A stretch of DNA of 7,523 nt from JBFHRB01 sp041591915 (GTDB lineage: Bacteria; Actinomycetota; Nitriliruptoria; Nitriliruptorales; Nitriliruptoraceae): the NCBI GenBank assembly GCA_041591915.1, contig JBFHRB010000165.1:1-7523 (forward strand), read 5' to 3'. Made by a program: the position numbers and the translations under genes. Shown here one piece after another: positions 1 through 5,230 of the stretch. The notes under the pieces were generated by a model. That model searched no databases, was not told where the DNA came from, and saw only the letters and a list, made by a program, of their open reading frames with translations. How positions within the stretch are numbered: position 1 is the stretch's first letter; the number at the start of each line of letters is the position of its first letter.

Positions 1-1076
1 CCGCGCCCGCACCTGCAGCCACACAGACGGCGCCGACGCCGGCACCTGCGCCGGCCCAGCCGGCGGCCGGCGGCAACGGGTCCGCGGGCGTGGCTGCGCC
101 CGGAACCCTCGTCTCGCCACTCGTGCGCAAGCTGCTGCGGCAGGCCGGCGTCGACCCGGGCTCGGTCCGCGGCACCGGGCAGGGCGGTCGGATCACCCGC
201 GACGACGCCGAGCGCGCCATCGCCGGTGGCGGCGGTGTCCCGGCACCCGCAGCCGCCGGCGCACCAGCAGCGGCATCCGGCCCGGCGCCTGCTGCCGCGC
301 CGGCACCGACCAGCGCTCGCCCGGAGGGCTCGCCCGTCCAGGTCGACTTCGGCGGCCAGCGCGAGGTGACCCAGGACCTGACGCGCATGCGCAAGGCCAT
401 CGCGAAGGCGATGCACGAGTCCATCACGACGACGGCCCAGCTGACCGCGGTGGTCGAGGCGGACGTGACGCGGCTCATGAACCTGCGGGCACGTGCGAAG
501 GACGCGTTCAAGGCCCAGCACGGCGCCTCGCTCTCGCCGATGCCGATCATCACCCGCGCGGTGCTCATGACGCTGCCGCGGCACCCGTCGCTCAACGCGT
601 CGATGGACCTCGAGGCCGGCACGGCGACGTACCGCAACTACGTCAACCTCGGGATCGCGGTCGACACCGAGAACGGCCTGATCGTCCCCAACATCAAGGA
701 CGCGCAGAACCTCACGATCGCCGGGCTCGCCCAGGGCATCGCCGACGTCGCGAAGAAGGCGCGCGGCACGGGGCTCAAGCCCGACGACATCAGCGGCGGC
801 ACCTTCACCATCACCAACACCGGCTCGCGCGGCGCGATGATCGACACGCCGATCCTCAACCCGCCGGAGGTCGCGATCCTCGCGACGACGCTGATCGAGA
901 AGCGGCCGGTCGTGGTCGAGGGCGAGCTCGGCGACCAGATCGCGATCCGCCAGATGACCTACCTGTGCCTGACCTACGACCACCGCATGGTCGACGGCGC
1001 GGACGCGGCCCGGTTCCTGGTGGACCTGAAGTGGGTGCTCGAGAACCACGACTTCTCGGCCGAAGTCGGGGCCTAG
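1..1076 (+). CDS. sucB: Dihydrolipoamide acyltransferase (E2 of 2-oxoglutarate/pyruvate dehydrogenase), 5'-partial
   Basis: This is the E2 core enzyme of a 2-oxo acid dehydrogenase complex. It moves the succinyl or acetyl group from lipoyl-lysine to CoA. The gene enters from the left edge: the frame starting at base 3 is open, so the ATG at 90 lies inside the protein and is not the start. 357 residues are visible. Residues 1-33 are an Ala/Pro linker. Residues 34-73 are the peripheral subunit-binding domain (GTLVSPLVRKLL, then GTGQGGRI). A second Ala/Pro linker covers about 76-111. The rest is the catalytic domain, ending with the active-site motif DHRMVDG (His327, Asp331, bases 981-995). The N-terminal lipoyl domain or domains lie outside the window. 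Actinobacterial E2 proteins of this type are annotated SucB or DlaT, and in mycobacteria one protein serves pyruvate dehydrogenase. The acyl specificity therefore cannot be read here. lipB starts 18 bases downstream. Confidence 0.95.
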   Translation, partial: APAPAATQTAPTPAPAPAQPAAGGNGSAGVAAPGTLVSPLVRKLLRQAGVDPGSVRGTGQGGRITRDDAERAIAGGGGVPAPAAAGAPAAASGPAPAAAPAPTSARPEGSPVQVDFGGQREVTQDLTRMRKAIAKAMHESITTTAQLTAVVEADVTRLMNLRARAKDAFKAQHGASLSPMPIITRAVLMTLPRHPSLNASMDLEAGTATYRNYVNLGIAVDTENGLIVPNIKDAQNLTIAGLAQGIADVAKKARGTGLKPDDISGGTFTITNTGSRGAMIDTPILNPPEVAILATTLIEKRPVVVEGELGDQIAIRQMTYLCLTYDHRMVDGADAARFLVDLKWVLENHDFSAEVGA

Positions 1077-1081
1077 GGCCG

Positions 1082-1087
1082 TACCCT
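1082..1087 (+). promoter_or_regulatory. Candidate -10 box for a leaderless lipB transcript
   Basis: TACCCT fits the actinobacterial -10 pattern TANNNT and ends 7 bases before the lipB ATG at 1095. That distance would place the transcription start at or within a base of the ATG, giving a leaderless mRNA. In agreement, no Shine-Dalgarno sequence is visible before lipB. No -35 hexamer is evident. The match is short and could be chance. Confidence 0.35.
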
Positions 1088-1094
1088 CGGGCCC

Positions 1095-1832
1095 ATGGCC
1101 GACCACACCGCCCTCCTCGCCGATCGCGCCCGGCCCGTCGCCCACGTGGATGCCGGGCTGGTGCCGTACGGGACCGCATGGGCGTGGCAGAGGGACCTCG
1201 TGGAGCGCCGCGCCGCTGACGAGGTCGCCGACACGCTGCTGACGCTCGAGCACCCGCGGGTGTTCACGCTCGGCAAGCGCGCCGACAGCACCAACATCCT
1301 GCTCGACGATCAGGCGCTCGCGTCCGGGGGCTACGACGTCTACGAGGTCGACCGCGGCGGTGACGTGACCTACCACGGCCCGGGCCAGCTGGTCGCGTAC
1401 CCGATCCTGCGGCTGGGCGGGACACGCGGGATCGTGCCCTACGTTCGTGCGCTCGAGCAGGTCGGCATCCGGACCTGCCGCCACTACGGCTTCGACGCTC
1501 GGGCGGTCGAGGGCTACACGGGCGTCTGGGTCGGCGACGAGAAGGTCATGGCGATCGGCGTGCGCGTCAGCCGCCACGGCATCTCCCACCACGGCCTGGC
1601 GATCAACGTCACGACCAACCTCGCCGACTTCGGTGGGATCGTCCCCTGCGGCATCGAGGACCGGGGCGTGTGTTCCCTGCAGAGCCTCGGCGCGGACGAC
1701 GTCACGGTCGCCGAGTGCACGCAGGTCCTGGCGGGCGCCTTCGCGGAGGTCTTCGGCGTTACCCTCGAGGCCACCACCTCCGAGGCGCTCGGCCTCGACC
1801 ACGCTGCCGACGTGAGGACACCCACCCCGTGA
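1095..1832 (+). CDS. lipB: Octanoyltransferase LipB
   Basis: LipB transfers octanoate from octanoyl-acyl carrier protein to the target lysine of lipoyl domains, the first step of de novo lipoylation in the cytoplasm. The 245-residue protein has the family signatures in order: the N-terminal GLVPYGTAWAWQ segment (21-32), RGGDVTYHGPGQLV (87-100), DEKVMAIG with the catalytic lysine (Lys150), HHGLAINV (165-172), and PCGI with the acyl-accepting cysteine (Cys185). Both members of the Cys/Lys catalytic pair are present. The ATG at 1095 is chosen as the first start in frame. It has no good ribosome binding site, and a GTG at 1146 would still keep the whole conserved core, so the first 17 residues are less certain. 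It sits between the E2 gene, whose product it modifies, and lipA, which it overlaps by 4 bases. Confidence 0.96.
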   Translation: MADHTALLADRARPVAHVDAGLVPYGTAWAWQRDLVERRAADEVADTLLTLEHPRVFTLGKRADSTNILLDDQALASGGYDVYEVDRGGDVTYHGPGQLVAYPILRLGGTRGIVPYVRALEQVGIRTCRHYGFDARAVEGYTGVWVGDEKVMAIGVRVSRHGISHHGLAINVTTNLADFGGIVPCGIEDRGVCSLQSLGADDVTVAECTQVLAGAFAEVFGVTLEATTSEALGLDHAADVRTPTP

Positions 1833-2857
1833 CCTCCGAACCCGTCATCCCGCCTGGCACGAAGCCCTTGCGGCTGCTCGACAAGGAGCGCGTGCAGCGT
1901 GCCGGTGTCGTGCGTCCGGGCATGGGTGGGCTCAAGGAGGGCCGCAAGCCGCCGTGGCTGCGGGTGCGCGCCGACCGGGGCGACAACTTCCGCGACGTGA
2001 CGTCGCTCATGAAGGACCTCGACCTCAACACGGTCTGCCAACAGGCCGCGTGCCCCAACATCTACGAGTGCTGGGAGGTCCGCGAGGCCACCTTCCTCAT
2101 CGGCGGCGAGGACTGCACGCGCCGCTGCGGGTTCTGCCAGATCAAGACCGGCAAGCCCGACGGCTACGACCGCGATGAGCCGCGCCGGGTCGCCGAGGCC
2201 GTCGAGCACCTCCGGCTCCGGTACGCCGTCGTGACGATGGTGGCCCGCGACGACCTCGACGACGGCGGGGCATGGCTCGTGGCCGAGACGATCCGCCAGG
2301 TCCGCGAGCGCACCCCCGACGTCGGCATCGAGGTGCTGACCTCCGACTTCGGCTACAGCCACGACCCGGACGCGGGACTCGCCGCGCTCGACGAGGTCGT
2401 CACCACGCCGCCGGACGTCTTCGCCTACAACGTCGAGACCTGCCGACGGCTGCACCCGTCGATCCGCCCGGGGTTCGACTACGACCGCTCGCTCGCCTTC
2501 CTGTCGGCCTCGCGCGAGCGGTTCCCGGCCACGACCGCCATCAAGTCGAACATCATCGTCGGCATGGGCGAGACCAACGACGAGGTCGTCGAGACGATGC
2601 GCGACATCCGCAGTGCGGGCGTCCAGCTCCTCACGATCGGCCAGTACCTCCAGCCCTCCGCGCAGCACCTCACCCTCGACCGCTACGTCACCCCCGAGGA
2701 GTTCGCGCGGTACGCGGAGGTCGGCGAGGAGCTCGGGTTCGACCACGTCGAGAGCGGTCCGCTGGTGCGCTCGAGCTACCACGCGGGGCAGCAGGCGACC
2801 GATGCCGGGTCGTGGGCGCCGTCAGGTGACCAGCCGGGAGCGCGCGCACAGGTCTAG
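1829..2857 (+). CDS. lipA: Lipoyl synthase LipA
   Basis: LipA is a radical SAM enzyme that inserts two sulfur atoms into the protein-bound octanoyl chain made by LipB, giving lipoyl groups for E2 and the glycine cleavage H protein. The 342-residue product has both iron-sulfur cluster motifs: the auxiliary-cluster set Cys70, Cys75, Cys81 (CX4CX5C) and the SAM-cluster set Cys96, Cys100, Cys103 (CX3CX2C, in CTRRCGFC). The family-specific RSSY ligand motif is at 314-317. All key residues are intact. A Gly/Ala-rich tail of about 25 residues follows RSSY and looks dispensable. The GTG start at 1829 overlaps the lipB stop as GTGA and follows a GAGGA ribosome binding site (1814-1818). This implies translational coupling to lipB. 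The longer open frame upstream is rejected because it lies within lipB. Confidence 0.97.
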   Translation: MTSEPVIPPGTKPLRLLDKERVQRAGVVRPGMGGLKEGRKPPWLRVRADRGDNFRDVTSLMKDLDLNTVCQQAACPNIYECWEVREATFLIGGEDCTRRCGFCQIKTGKPDGYDRDEPRRVAEAVEHLRLRYAVVTMVARDDLDDGGAWLVAETIRQVRERTPDVGIEVLTSDFGYSHDPDAGLAALDEVVTTPPDVFAYNVETCRRLHPSIRPGFDYDRSLAFLSASRERFPATTAIKSNIIVGMGETNDEVVETMRDIRSAGVQLLTIGQYLQPSAQHLTLDRYVTPEEFARYAEVGEELGFDHVESGPLVRSSYHAGQQATDAGSWAPSGDQPGARAQV

Positions 2858-2860
2858 GCT
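2855..2860 (+). promoter_or_regulatory. Candidate -10 box before the receiver-domain gene
   Basis: TAGGCT (TANNNT type) overlaps the lipA stop codon and would start transcription near 2867, about 22 bases before the GTG start. The same hexamer occurs before the MscS gene on the other strand. No -35 element is recognisable, and readthrough from lipA is equally possible. Confidence 0.25.
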
Positions 2861-2877
2861 CGCACCCAGCGTTCAGC

Positions 2878-2885
2878 GGGGAGGG
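2878..2885 (+). promoter_or_regulatory. Ribosome binding site fixing the response regulator start
   Basis: GGGGAGGG lies 3 bases before the GTG at 2889. The open frame continues far upstream into lipA, so this purine-rich site, together with the receiver fold starting just after it, is what fixes the start. Confidence 0.6.
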
Positions 2886-2888
2886 CTC

Positions 2889-3353
2889 GTGGCTGAAGGG
2901 GACCGGCCGACCATCCTCGTGGTCGACGACGACCAGGACCTCCTGCTGCTCGCGAAGGAGAGCCTGCTCGACTTCCACGTCCTCGTCGCCGGAGGGGGTC
3001 GCGAGGCGATCGACCTCCTGGTGTCGGCCCAGGGCCGGTCCATCCGTGCGCTCGTGCTCGACCTGATGATGCCGAACGTCGACGGGTTCGCGGTCCTCCG
3101 CGAGCTCCGGGCCCGGCCGGAGACGGCGTCCATGCCCGTCATCGTGCTGACCGCCCGGCAGGACCTGTCCGTCGAGCAGCAGGCTGACGAGATGGGCGCC
3201 GACGCGTTCTTGACGAAGCCCTACAACCCGCAGATGCTCGAGATGCAGCTGCGCATGCTGATCGACGCGACGCCGGCCATCGACCTCGATGCCGACCAGG
3301 CCATCGCGCTCGACGCACTGCACGACCTGGCCGAGGACGACGGAGGTCCGTGA
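2889..3353 (+). CDS. Stand-alone receiver-domain response regulator
   Basis: A 154-residue CheY-like protein consisting of one receiver domain. The phosphorylation machinery is complete: the acidic pocket in VVDDD (Asp13, Asp14), the phospho-acceptor Asp58 in LDLMMP, the switch Thr88 in IVLTA, and the conserved Lys110 in LTKPY. No DNA-binding or enzymatic output domain follows. Residues 128-154 form a short acidic tail (LAEDDGGP at the end). Such proteins act through protein-protein contacts or in phosphorelays; the partner is unknown. No histidine kinase gene lies in the window. The stop codon shares a base with the next ATG (TGATG), so it is probably co-translated with the lipoprotein. The GTG at 2889 is preferred because the upstream open frame is lipA in another frame and carries low-complexity Arg/Ser sequence. 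Confidence 0.9.
   Translation: MAEGDRPTILVVDDDQDLLLLAKESLLDFHVLVAGGGREAIDLLVSAQGRSIRALVLDLMMPNVDGFAVLRELRARPETASMPVIVLTARQDLSVEQQADEMGADAFLTKPYNPQMLEMQLRMLIDATPAIDLDADQAIALDALHDLAEDDGGP
3342..3346 (+). promoter_or_regulatory. Ribosome binding site deciding the lipoprotein start
   Basis: GGAGG inside the end of the response regulator gene lies 6 bases before the ATG at 3353 and only 3 bases before an in-frame GTG at 3350. The spacing favours the ATG. Confidence 0.6.
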
Positions 3354-3865
3354 TGCGGCGGACGGCGGCTCTGCTGGCTCTCGTGGCCGCCATCGTCGGC
3401 ACGGGGTGCCAGGCCGCTGGCGAGCGGCTCGCCGAGGAGGGCCTCGAGAAGGCGATCCAGATCGGCGACGAGGGGATCACCGACGTCGAGGTGGACGCGG
3501 ACGGCGACGGCGTCCGGATCAACACCGACGAGGGCTCCATCGAGGTGGGCCAGAGCGAGATCCCGGACGACTTCCCGACCGAGGTCCCGCTGCCGGACTT
3601 CGACGTCAACGGCGCCTCCCGCCTCGAGAGCGAGGGCGATCTCAGCTGGTCGCTGACCGGGACCTACGACGGCACGCTGGCGGAGCTCGACGGGTTCTTC
3701 TCGAGCCGCCTCGGCTCCGGCGGCTGGACGACCGAACAGACGATGACCCAGGCCGACAGCTTCACCTACGCGGCGACGGGCAACGGCTACTCGGTCATCG
3801 CGAGCGGGATCGACCAGGGCGGCACGATCATGGTCACGATCGTGGTCACGACCGAGTCGAGCTGA
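3353..3865 (+). CDS. Putative secreted lipoprotein of unknown function
   Basis: A 170-residue protein that I cannot assign to a named family. The N-terminus is a lipoprotein-type signal: Arg2-Arg3, a hydrophobic stretch (residues 5-15) and a lipobox-like VGTGC with the candidate lipidated cysteine at 19. The glycine at the -3 position is not typical, so lipidation is likely but not certain. Residues 48-54 read DADGDGV, the spacing of EF-hand or dockerin-type calcium loops, within an Asp/Glu-rich region (40-75). A PDDFPTEVPLP stretch (71-81) precedes a C-terminal half that looks like a beta-rich domain: an LxGTYDGT strand, a helix-like AELDGFFSSRL, then GGW and alternating strands ending in IMVTIVVTT. 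It overlaps the response regulator gene by one base, so the two are probably expressed together. It ends 3 bases from the convergent MscS gene. Confidence 0.8.
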   Translation: MRRTAALLALVAAIVGTGCQAAGERLAEEGLEKAIQIGDEGITDVEVDADGDGVRINTDEGSIEVGQSEIPDDFPTEVPLPDFDVNGASRLESEGDLSWSLTGTYDGTLAELDGFFSSRLGSGGWTTEQTMTQADSFTYAATGNGYSVIASGIDQGGTIMVTIVVTTESS

Positions 3866-3873
3866 CGCTCAGC
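3861..3873. repeat. Short palindrome holding both convergent stop codons
   Basis: GCTGA-CGC-TCAGC is a perfect 5-bp inverted repeat with a 3-base centre. The left arm contains the lipoprotein stop (TGA, 3863-3865) and the right arm the complement of the MscS stop (TCA, 3869-3871). No T-tract follows on either strand, so it is not a convincing terminator. Confidence 0.6.
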
Positions 3874-4891
3874 CCTGGTCGACGGTCAGGCGCGGGTGCT
3901 CGTCCGGCCAGGTGAGGTCCGTCCGCAGCCAGAGCGTGCGCTGTGGGAACGGGATCTCGATGCCAGCCTGGTCGAGCGCCTCCTTGGCCACCTTGCGGAA
4001 CGCGCGCCCGACCTTCCACTGCTCGAGCGGCACCGTCTTGAAGACGCAACGGATCGCCACGGAGGAGTCGGCGAGTGCCTCGACACCCCAGACCTCCGGG
4101 GGTTCGGTGATGAAGTGGCCCACCTCGGGGTGGTCCTGCATCGAGAGGGACGCCTCCAGCAGGGTCTCGATGGCGAGGTCGAGGTCGGTGTCGTAGGCCA
4201 CGCCGATGTCGAGCACGGCACGGCTCCACTCCTGCGACTTGTTCCCGACGCGCTTGATCTCGCCGTTCGGGATGTGCCACAGCACACCGTTGACGTCGCG
4301 CACCCGGGTCGAGCGCAGCGAGATGCCCTCGACGACGCCGGCGTGCTCACCCCAGTCGATGACGTCGCCGACGCCGAACTGGTCCTCGACGAGCATGAAG
4401 ACGCCGGACAGGAAGTCGCGCACGAGGTTCTGCGAGCCGAAGCCGATCGCGACCCCGAGGATCCCGGCGGACGCGAGGATCGGGCCGACCGAGATCCCGA
4501 GCGTCTGCAGGACGATCAGGAACGCGATCGTGTAGATCGTCGCGGTGGTGATCGAGCGCATGAGCGCCCCGATCGCCTCGGCCCGCTGGGCCTGGCGGAT
4601 GCTCGGGATGCGCTGCGTCGCGAGCATGTCGAGCCGGGCGCGCTTGCGCCACCGCGCAGCACCCTCGCGGAACTCCGGGTCCTGCATGCGTGCCACGAAG
4701 TGGCGGATCGACCGGCGCACGAGCCGATTGGCGACGAAGGCGATCACGATCACGAGCAGGATCTTGAGGGGGCCGCCGACGATCCAGAGGGCGATGTCGT
4801 GGACCAGGTCCGCCTCCGTCACGCGGCTCACGAGCTCGTGCAGGAGGGAATCGTCCGATTCCGGTGGGACATCGTGTGCGAACGGTTGCAC
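3869..4891 (-). CDS. MscS-family mechanosensitive ion channel
   Basis: This is a small-conductance mechanosensitive channel subunit that opens under membrane tension to release solutes during hypo-osmotic shock. The protein has 340 residues, somewhat longer than E. coli MscS (286). Membrane segments are visible at about 34-56, 110-131 and 134-168. The last is the pore-lining helix with the Gly/Ala pattern (LASAGILGVAIGFGSQNLV) and the family FMLVEDQFGVGDVI segment. The beta domain follows (VVEGISLRSTRVRDVNG, then HIPNGEI at 206-212), then an alpha/beta C-terminal domain to the end. A basic cytoplasmic loop (about 57-105) separates the first two helices. The GTG start at 4891 has GGAG 5 bases upstream (4897-4900). 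It is transcribed away from glnA and towards the lipoprotein gene. A link to nitrogen metabolism is not implied by this position alone. Confidence 0.93.
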   Translation of the reverse strand: MQPFAHDVPPESDDSLLHELVSRVTEADLVHDIALWIVGGPLKILLVIVIAFVANRLVRRSIRHFVARMQDPEFREGAARWRKRARLDMLATQRIPSIRQAQRAEAIGALMRSITTATIYTIAFLIVLQTLGISVGPILASAGILGVAIGFGSQNLVRDFLSGVFMLVEDQFGVGDVIDWGEHAGVVEGISLRSTRVRDVNGVLWHIPNGEIKRVGNKSQEWSRAVLDIGVAYDTDLDLAIETLLEASLSMQDHPEVGHFITEPPEVWGVEALADSSVAIRCVFKTVPLEQWKVGRAFRKVAKEALDQAGIEIPFPQRTLWLRTDLTWPDEHPRLTVDQG

Positions 4892-4927
4892 GGGTGCTCC
4901 AGAGTTGCCGATGTTGTCCTTGGTTCG

Positions 4928-4933
4928 AGCCTA
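4928..4933 (-). promoter_or_regulatory. Candidate -10 box for mscS
   Basis: On the - strand this reads TAGGCT (TANNNT). It would start transcription near 4921, leaving a leader of about 30 bases before the GTG start. No -35 element is recognisable, so the call rests on one hexamer and a suitable distance. Confidence 0.25.
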
Positions 4934-4980
4934 CGGAGTCGATTCGCCACGCGACGGCAGGCCACCCGTACGATGGGTCC

Positions 4981-5018
4981 GTAACACGCTCGAAACAATC
5001 GAGCAACGCAGGGGTCAC
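4981..5018 (+). promoter_or_regulatory. GlnR-like operator upstream of glnA
   Basis: Four 5-base half-sites occur at exact 11-base steps: GTAAC (4981-4985), GAAAC (4992-4996), GCAAC (5003-5007) and GTCAC (5014-5018), each separated by 6 bases. The actinobacterial GlnR consensus is gTnAC-n6-GaAAC repeated with n6 spacers. The first two half-sites match it fully, the third has one mismatch, and the fourth has the gTnAC form in a GaAAC position. GlnR is an OmpR-type nitrogen regulator that controls glnA in streptomycetes and mycobacteria. An inverted repeat GCTCGA/TCGAGC (4988-4993, 4999-5004) lies within the same stretch. The gene for the regulator is not in this window, so binding by GlnR is an inference from the motif and the target gene. 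Confidence 0.7.
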
Positions 5019-5028
5019 CCCCGGTTCG

Positions 5029-5034
5029 TAGCGT
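5029..5034 (+). promoter_or_regulatory. Candidate glnA promoter P1 (-10)
   Basis: TAGCGT (TANNNT) lies 10 bases past the last GlnR-like half-site. A start near 5041 would put the operator at about -60 to -23, covering the -35 region, where no TTGACA-like hexamer is seen. That is what a regulator-dependent promoter would look like. The leader would be about 190 bases. Confidence 0.35.
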
Positions 5035-5105
5035 CCGCCCCGCTCGGGCTCGAGGTGAGTCCGATCAGGTTGGAAAGGCCGGGCGGGGCGACCGTTGAGC
5101 CCCAA

Positions 5106-5125
5106 CCGCGATCCCTCGGTCGCGG
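5106..5125 (+). repeat. Leader hairpin 1 of glnA
   Basis: CCGCGA (5106-5111) pairs perfectly with TCGCGG (5120-5125) across an 8-base loop. No T-tract follows, so it does not look like an attenuator terminator. Confidence 0.45.
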
Positions 5126-5128
5126 ACC

Positions 5129-5161
5129 GGTGGGTCGCGTCAGCGACTCGCCCCGCCCACC
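5129..5161 (+). repeat. Leader hairpin 2 of glnA
   Basis: GGTGGG (5129-5134) can pair with CCCACC (5156-5161). Inside it, GTCGC (5134-5138) pairs with GCGAC (5143-5147) around a GTCA tetraloop, leaving an 8-base bulge on the 3' side. It lies directly upstream of the second candidate -10. It could be a leader structure or simply a GC-rich coincidence. Confidence 0.4.
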
Positions 5162-5172
5162 TGACCGCCCGA

Positions 5173-5178
5173 TAGGGT
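5173..5178 (+). promoter_or_regulatory. Candidate glnA promoter P2 (-10)
   Basis: TAGGGT (TANNNT) sits 52 bases before the TTG start and would begin transcription near 5185, leaving a leader of about 46 bases. No -35 element is visible at 16-18 bases upstream. Confidence 0.3.
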
Positions 5179-5218
5179 CCTGCCCCTTCCCGAGCACGAC
5201 AACGACCGACACACCCCC

Positions 5219-5224
5219 AAGGAG
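5219..5224 (+). promoter_or_regulatory. Ribosome binding site fixing the TTG start of glnA
   Basis: AAGGAG, a near-perfect Shine-Dalgarno sequence, lies 6 bases before TTG at 5231. The first in-frame ATG is at codon 71, inside conserved sequence, so this site and the TTG define the true start. Confidence 0.85.
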
Positions 5225-5230
5225 CAAGAG

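Larger units (their letters stand above)
4892..5230. other. Divergent regulatory region between mscS and glnA
   Basis: This 339-base stretch has no convincing gene; the open frames crossing it are continuations from shadow frames of mscS. It holds a mscS-side candidate -10, a GlnR-like operator, two candidate glnA -10 boxes and two hairpins, listed separately. Its size and content suit a glnA promoter with a leader RNA of up to about 190 bases. Confidence 0.7.

Noticed and set aside
90..92. GTG at 90 as the E2 start
   Set aside because: The same frame is open to the window edge and encodes the Ala/Pro linker typical of E2 proteins, so the start lies outside the window.
1514..2782. 422-codon open frame antisense to lipB and lipA
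   Set aside because: It is the shadow of two clear lipoate genes. The composition is typical of a reverse-strand GC artefact.
2613..2888. Upstream extension of the response regulator frame
   Set aside because: It overlaps the end of lipA, is Arg/Ser low-complexity, and the receiver fold with its ribosome binding site begins at 2889.
3896..4984. 362-codon + strand open frame opposite mscS
   Set aside because: The - strand frame encodes a full MscS channel with membrane helices. The + frame is Asp/Glu/Arg low-complexity without motifs.
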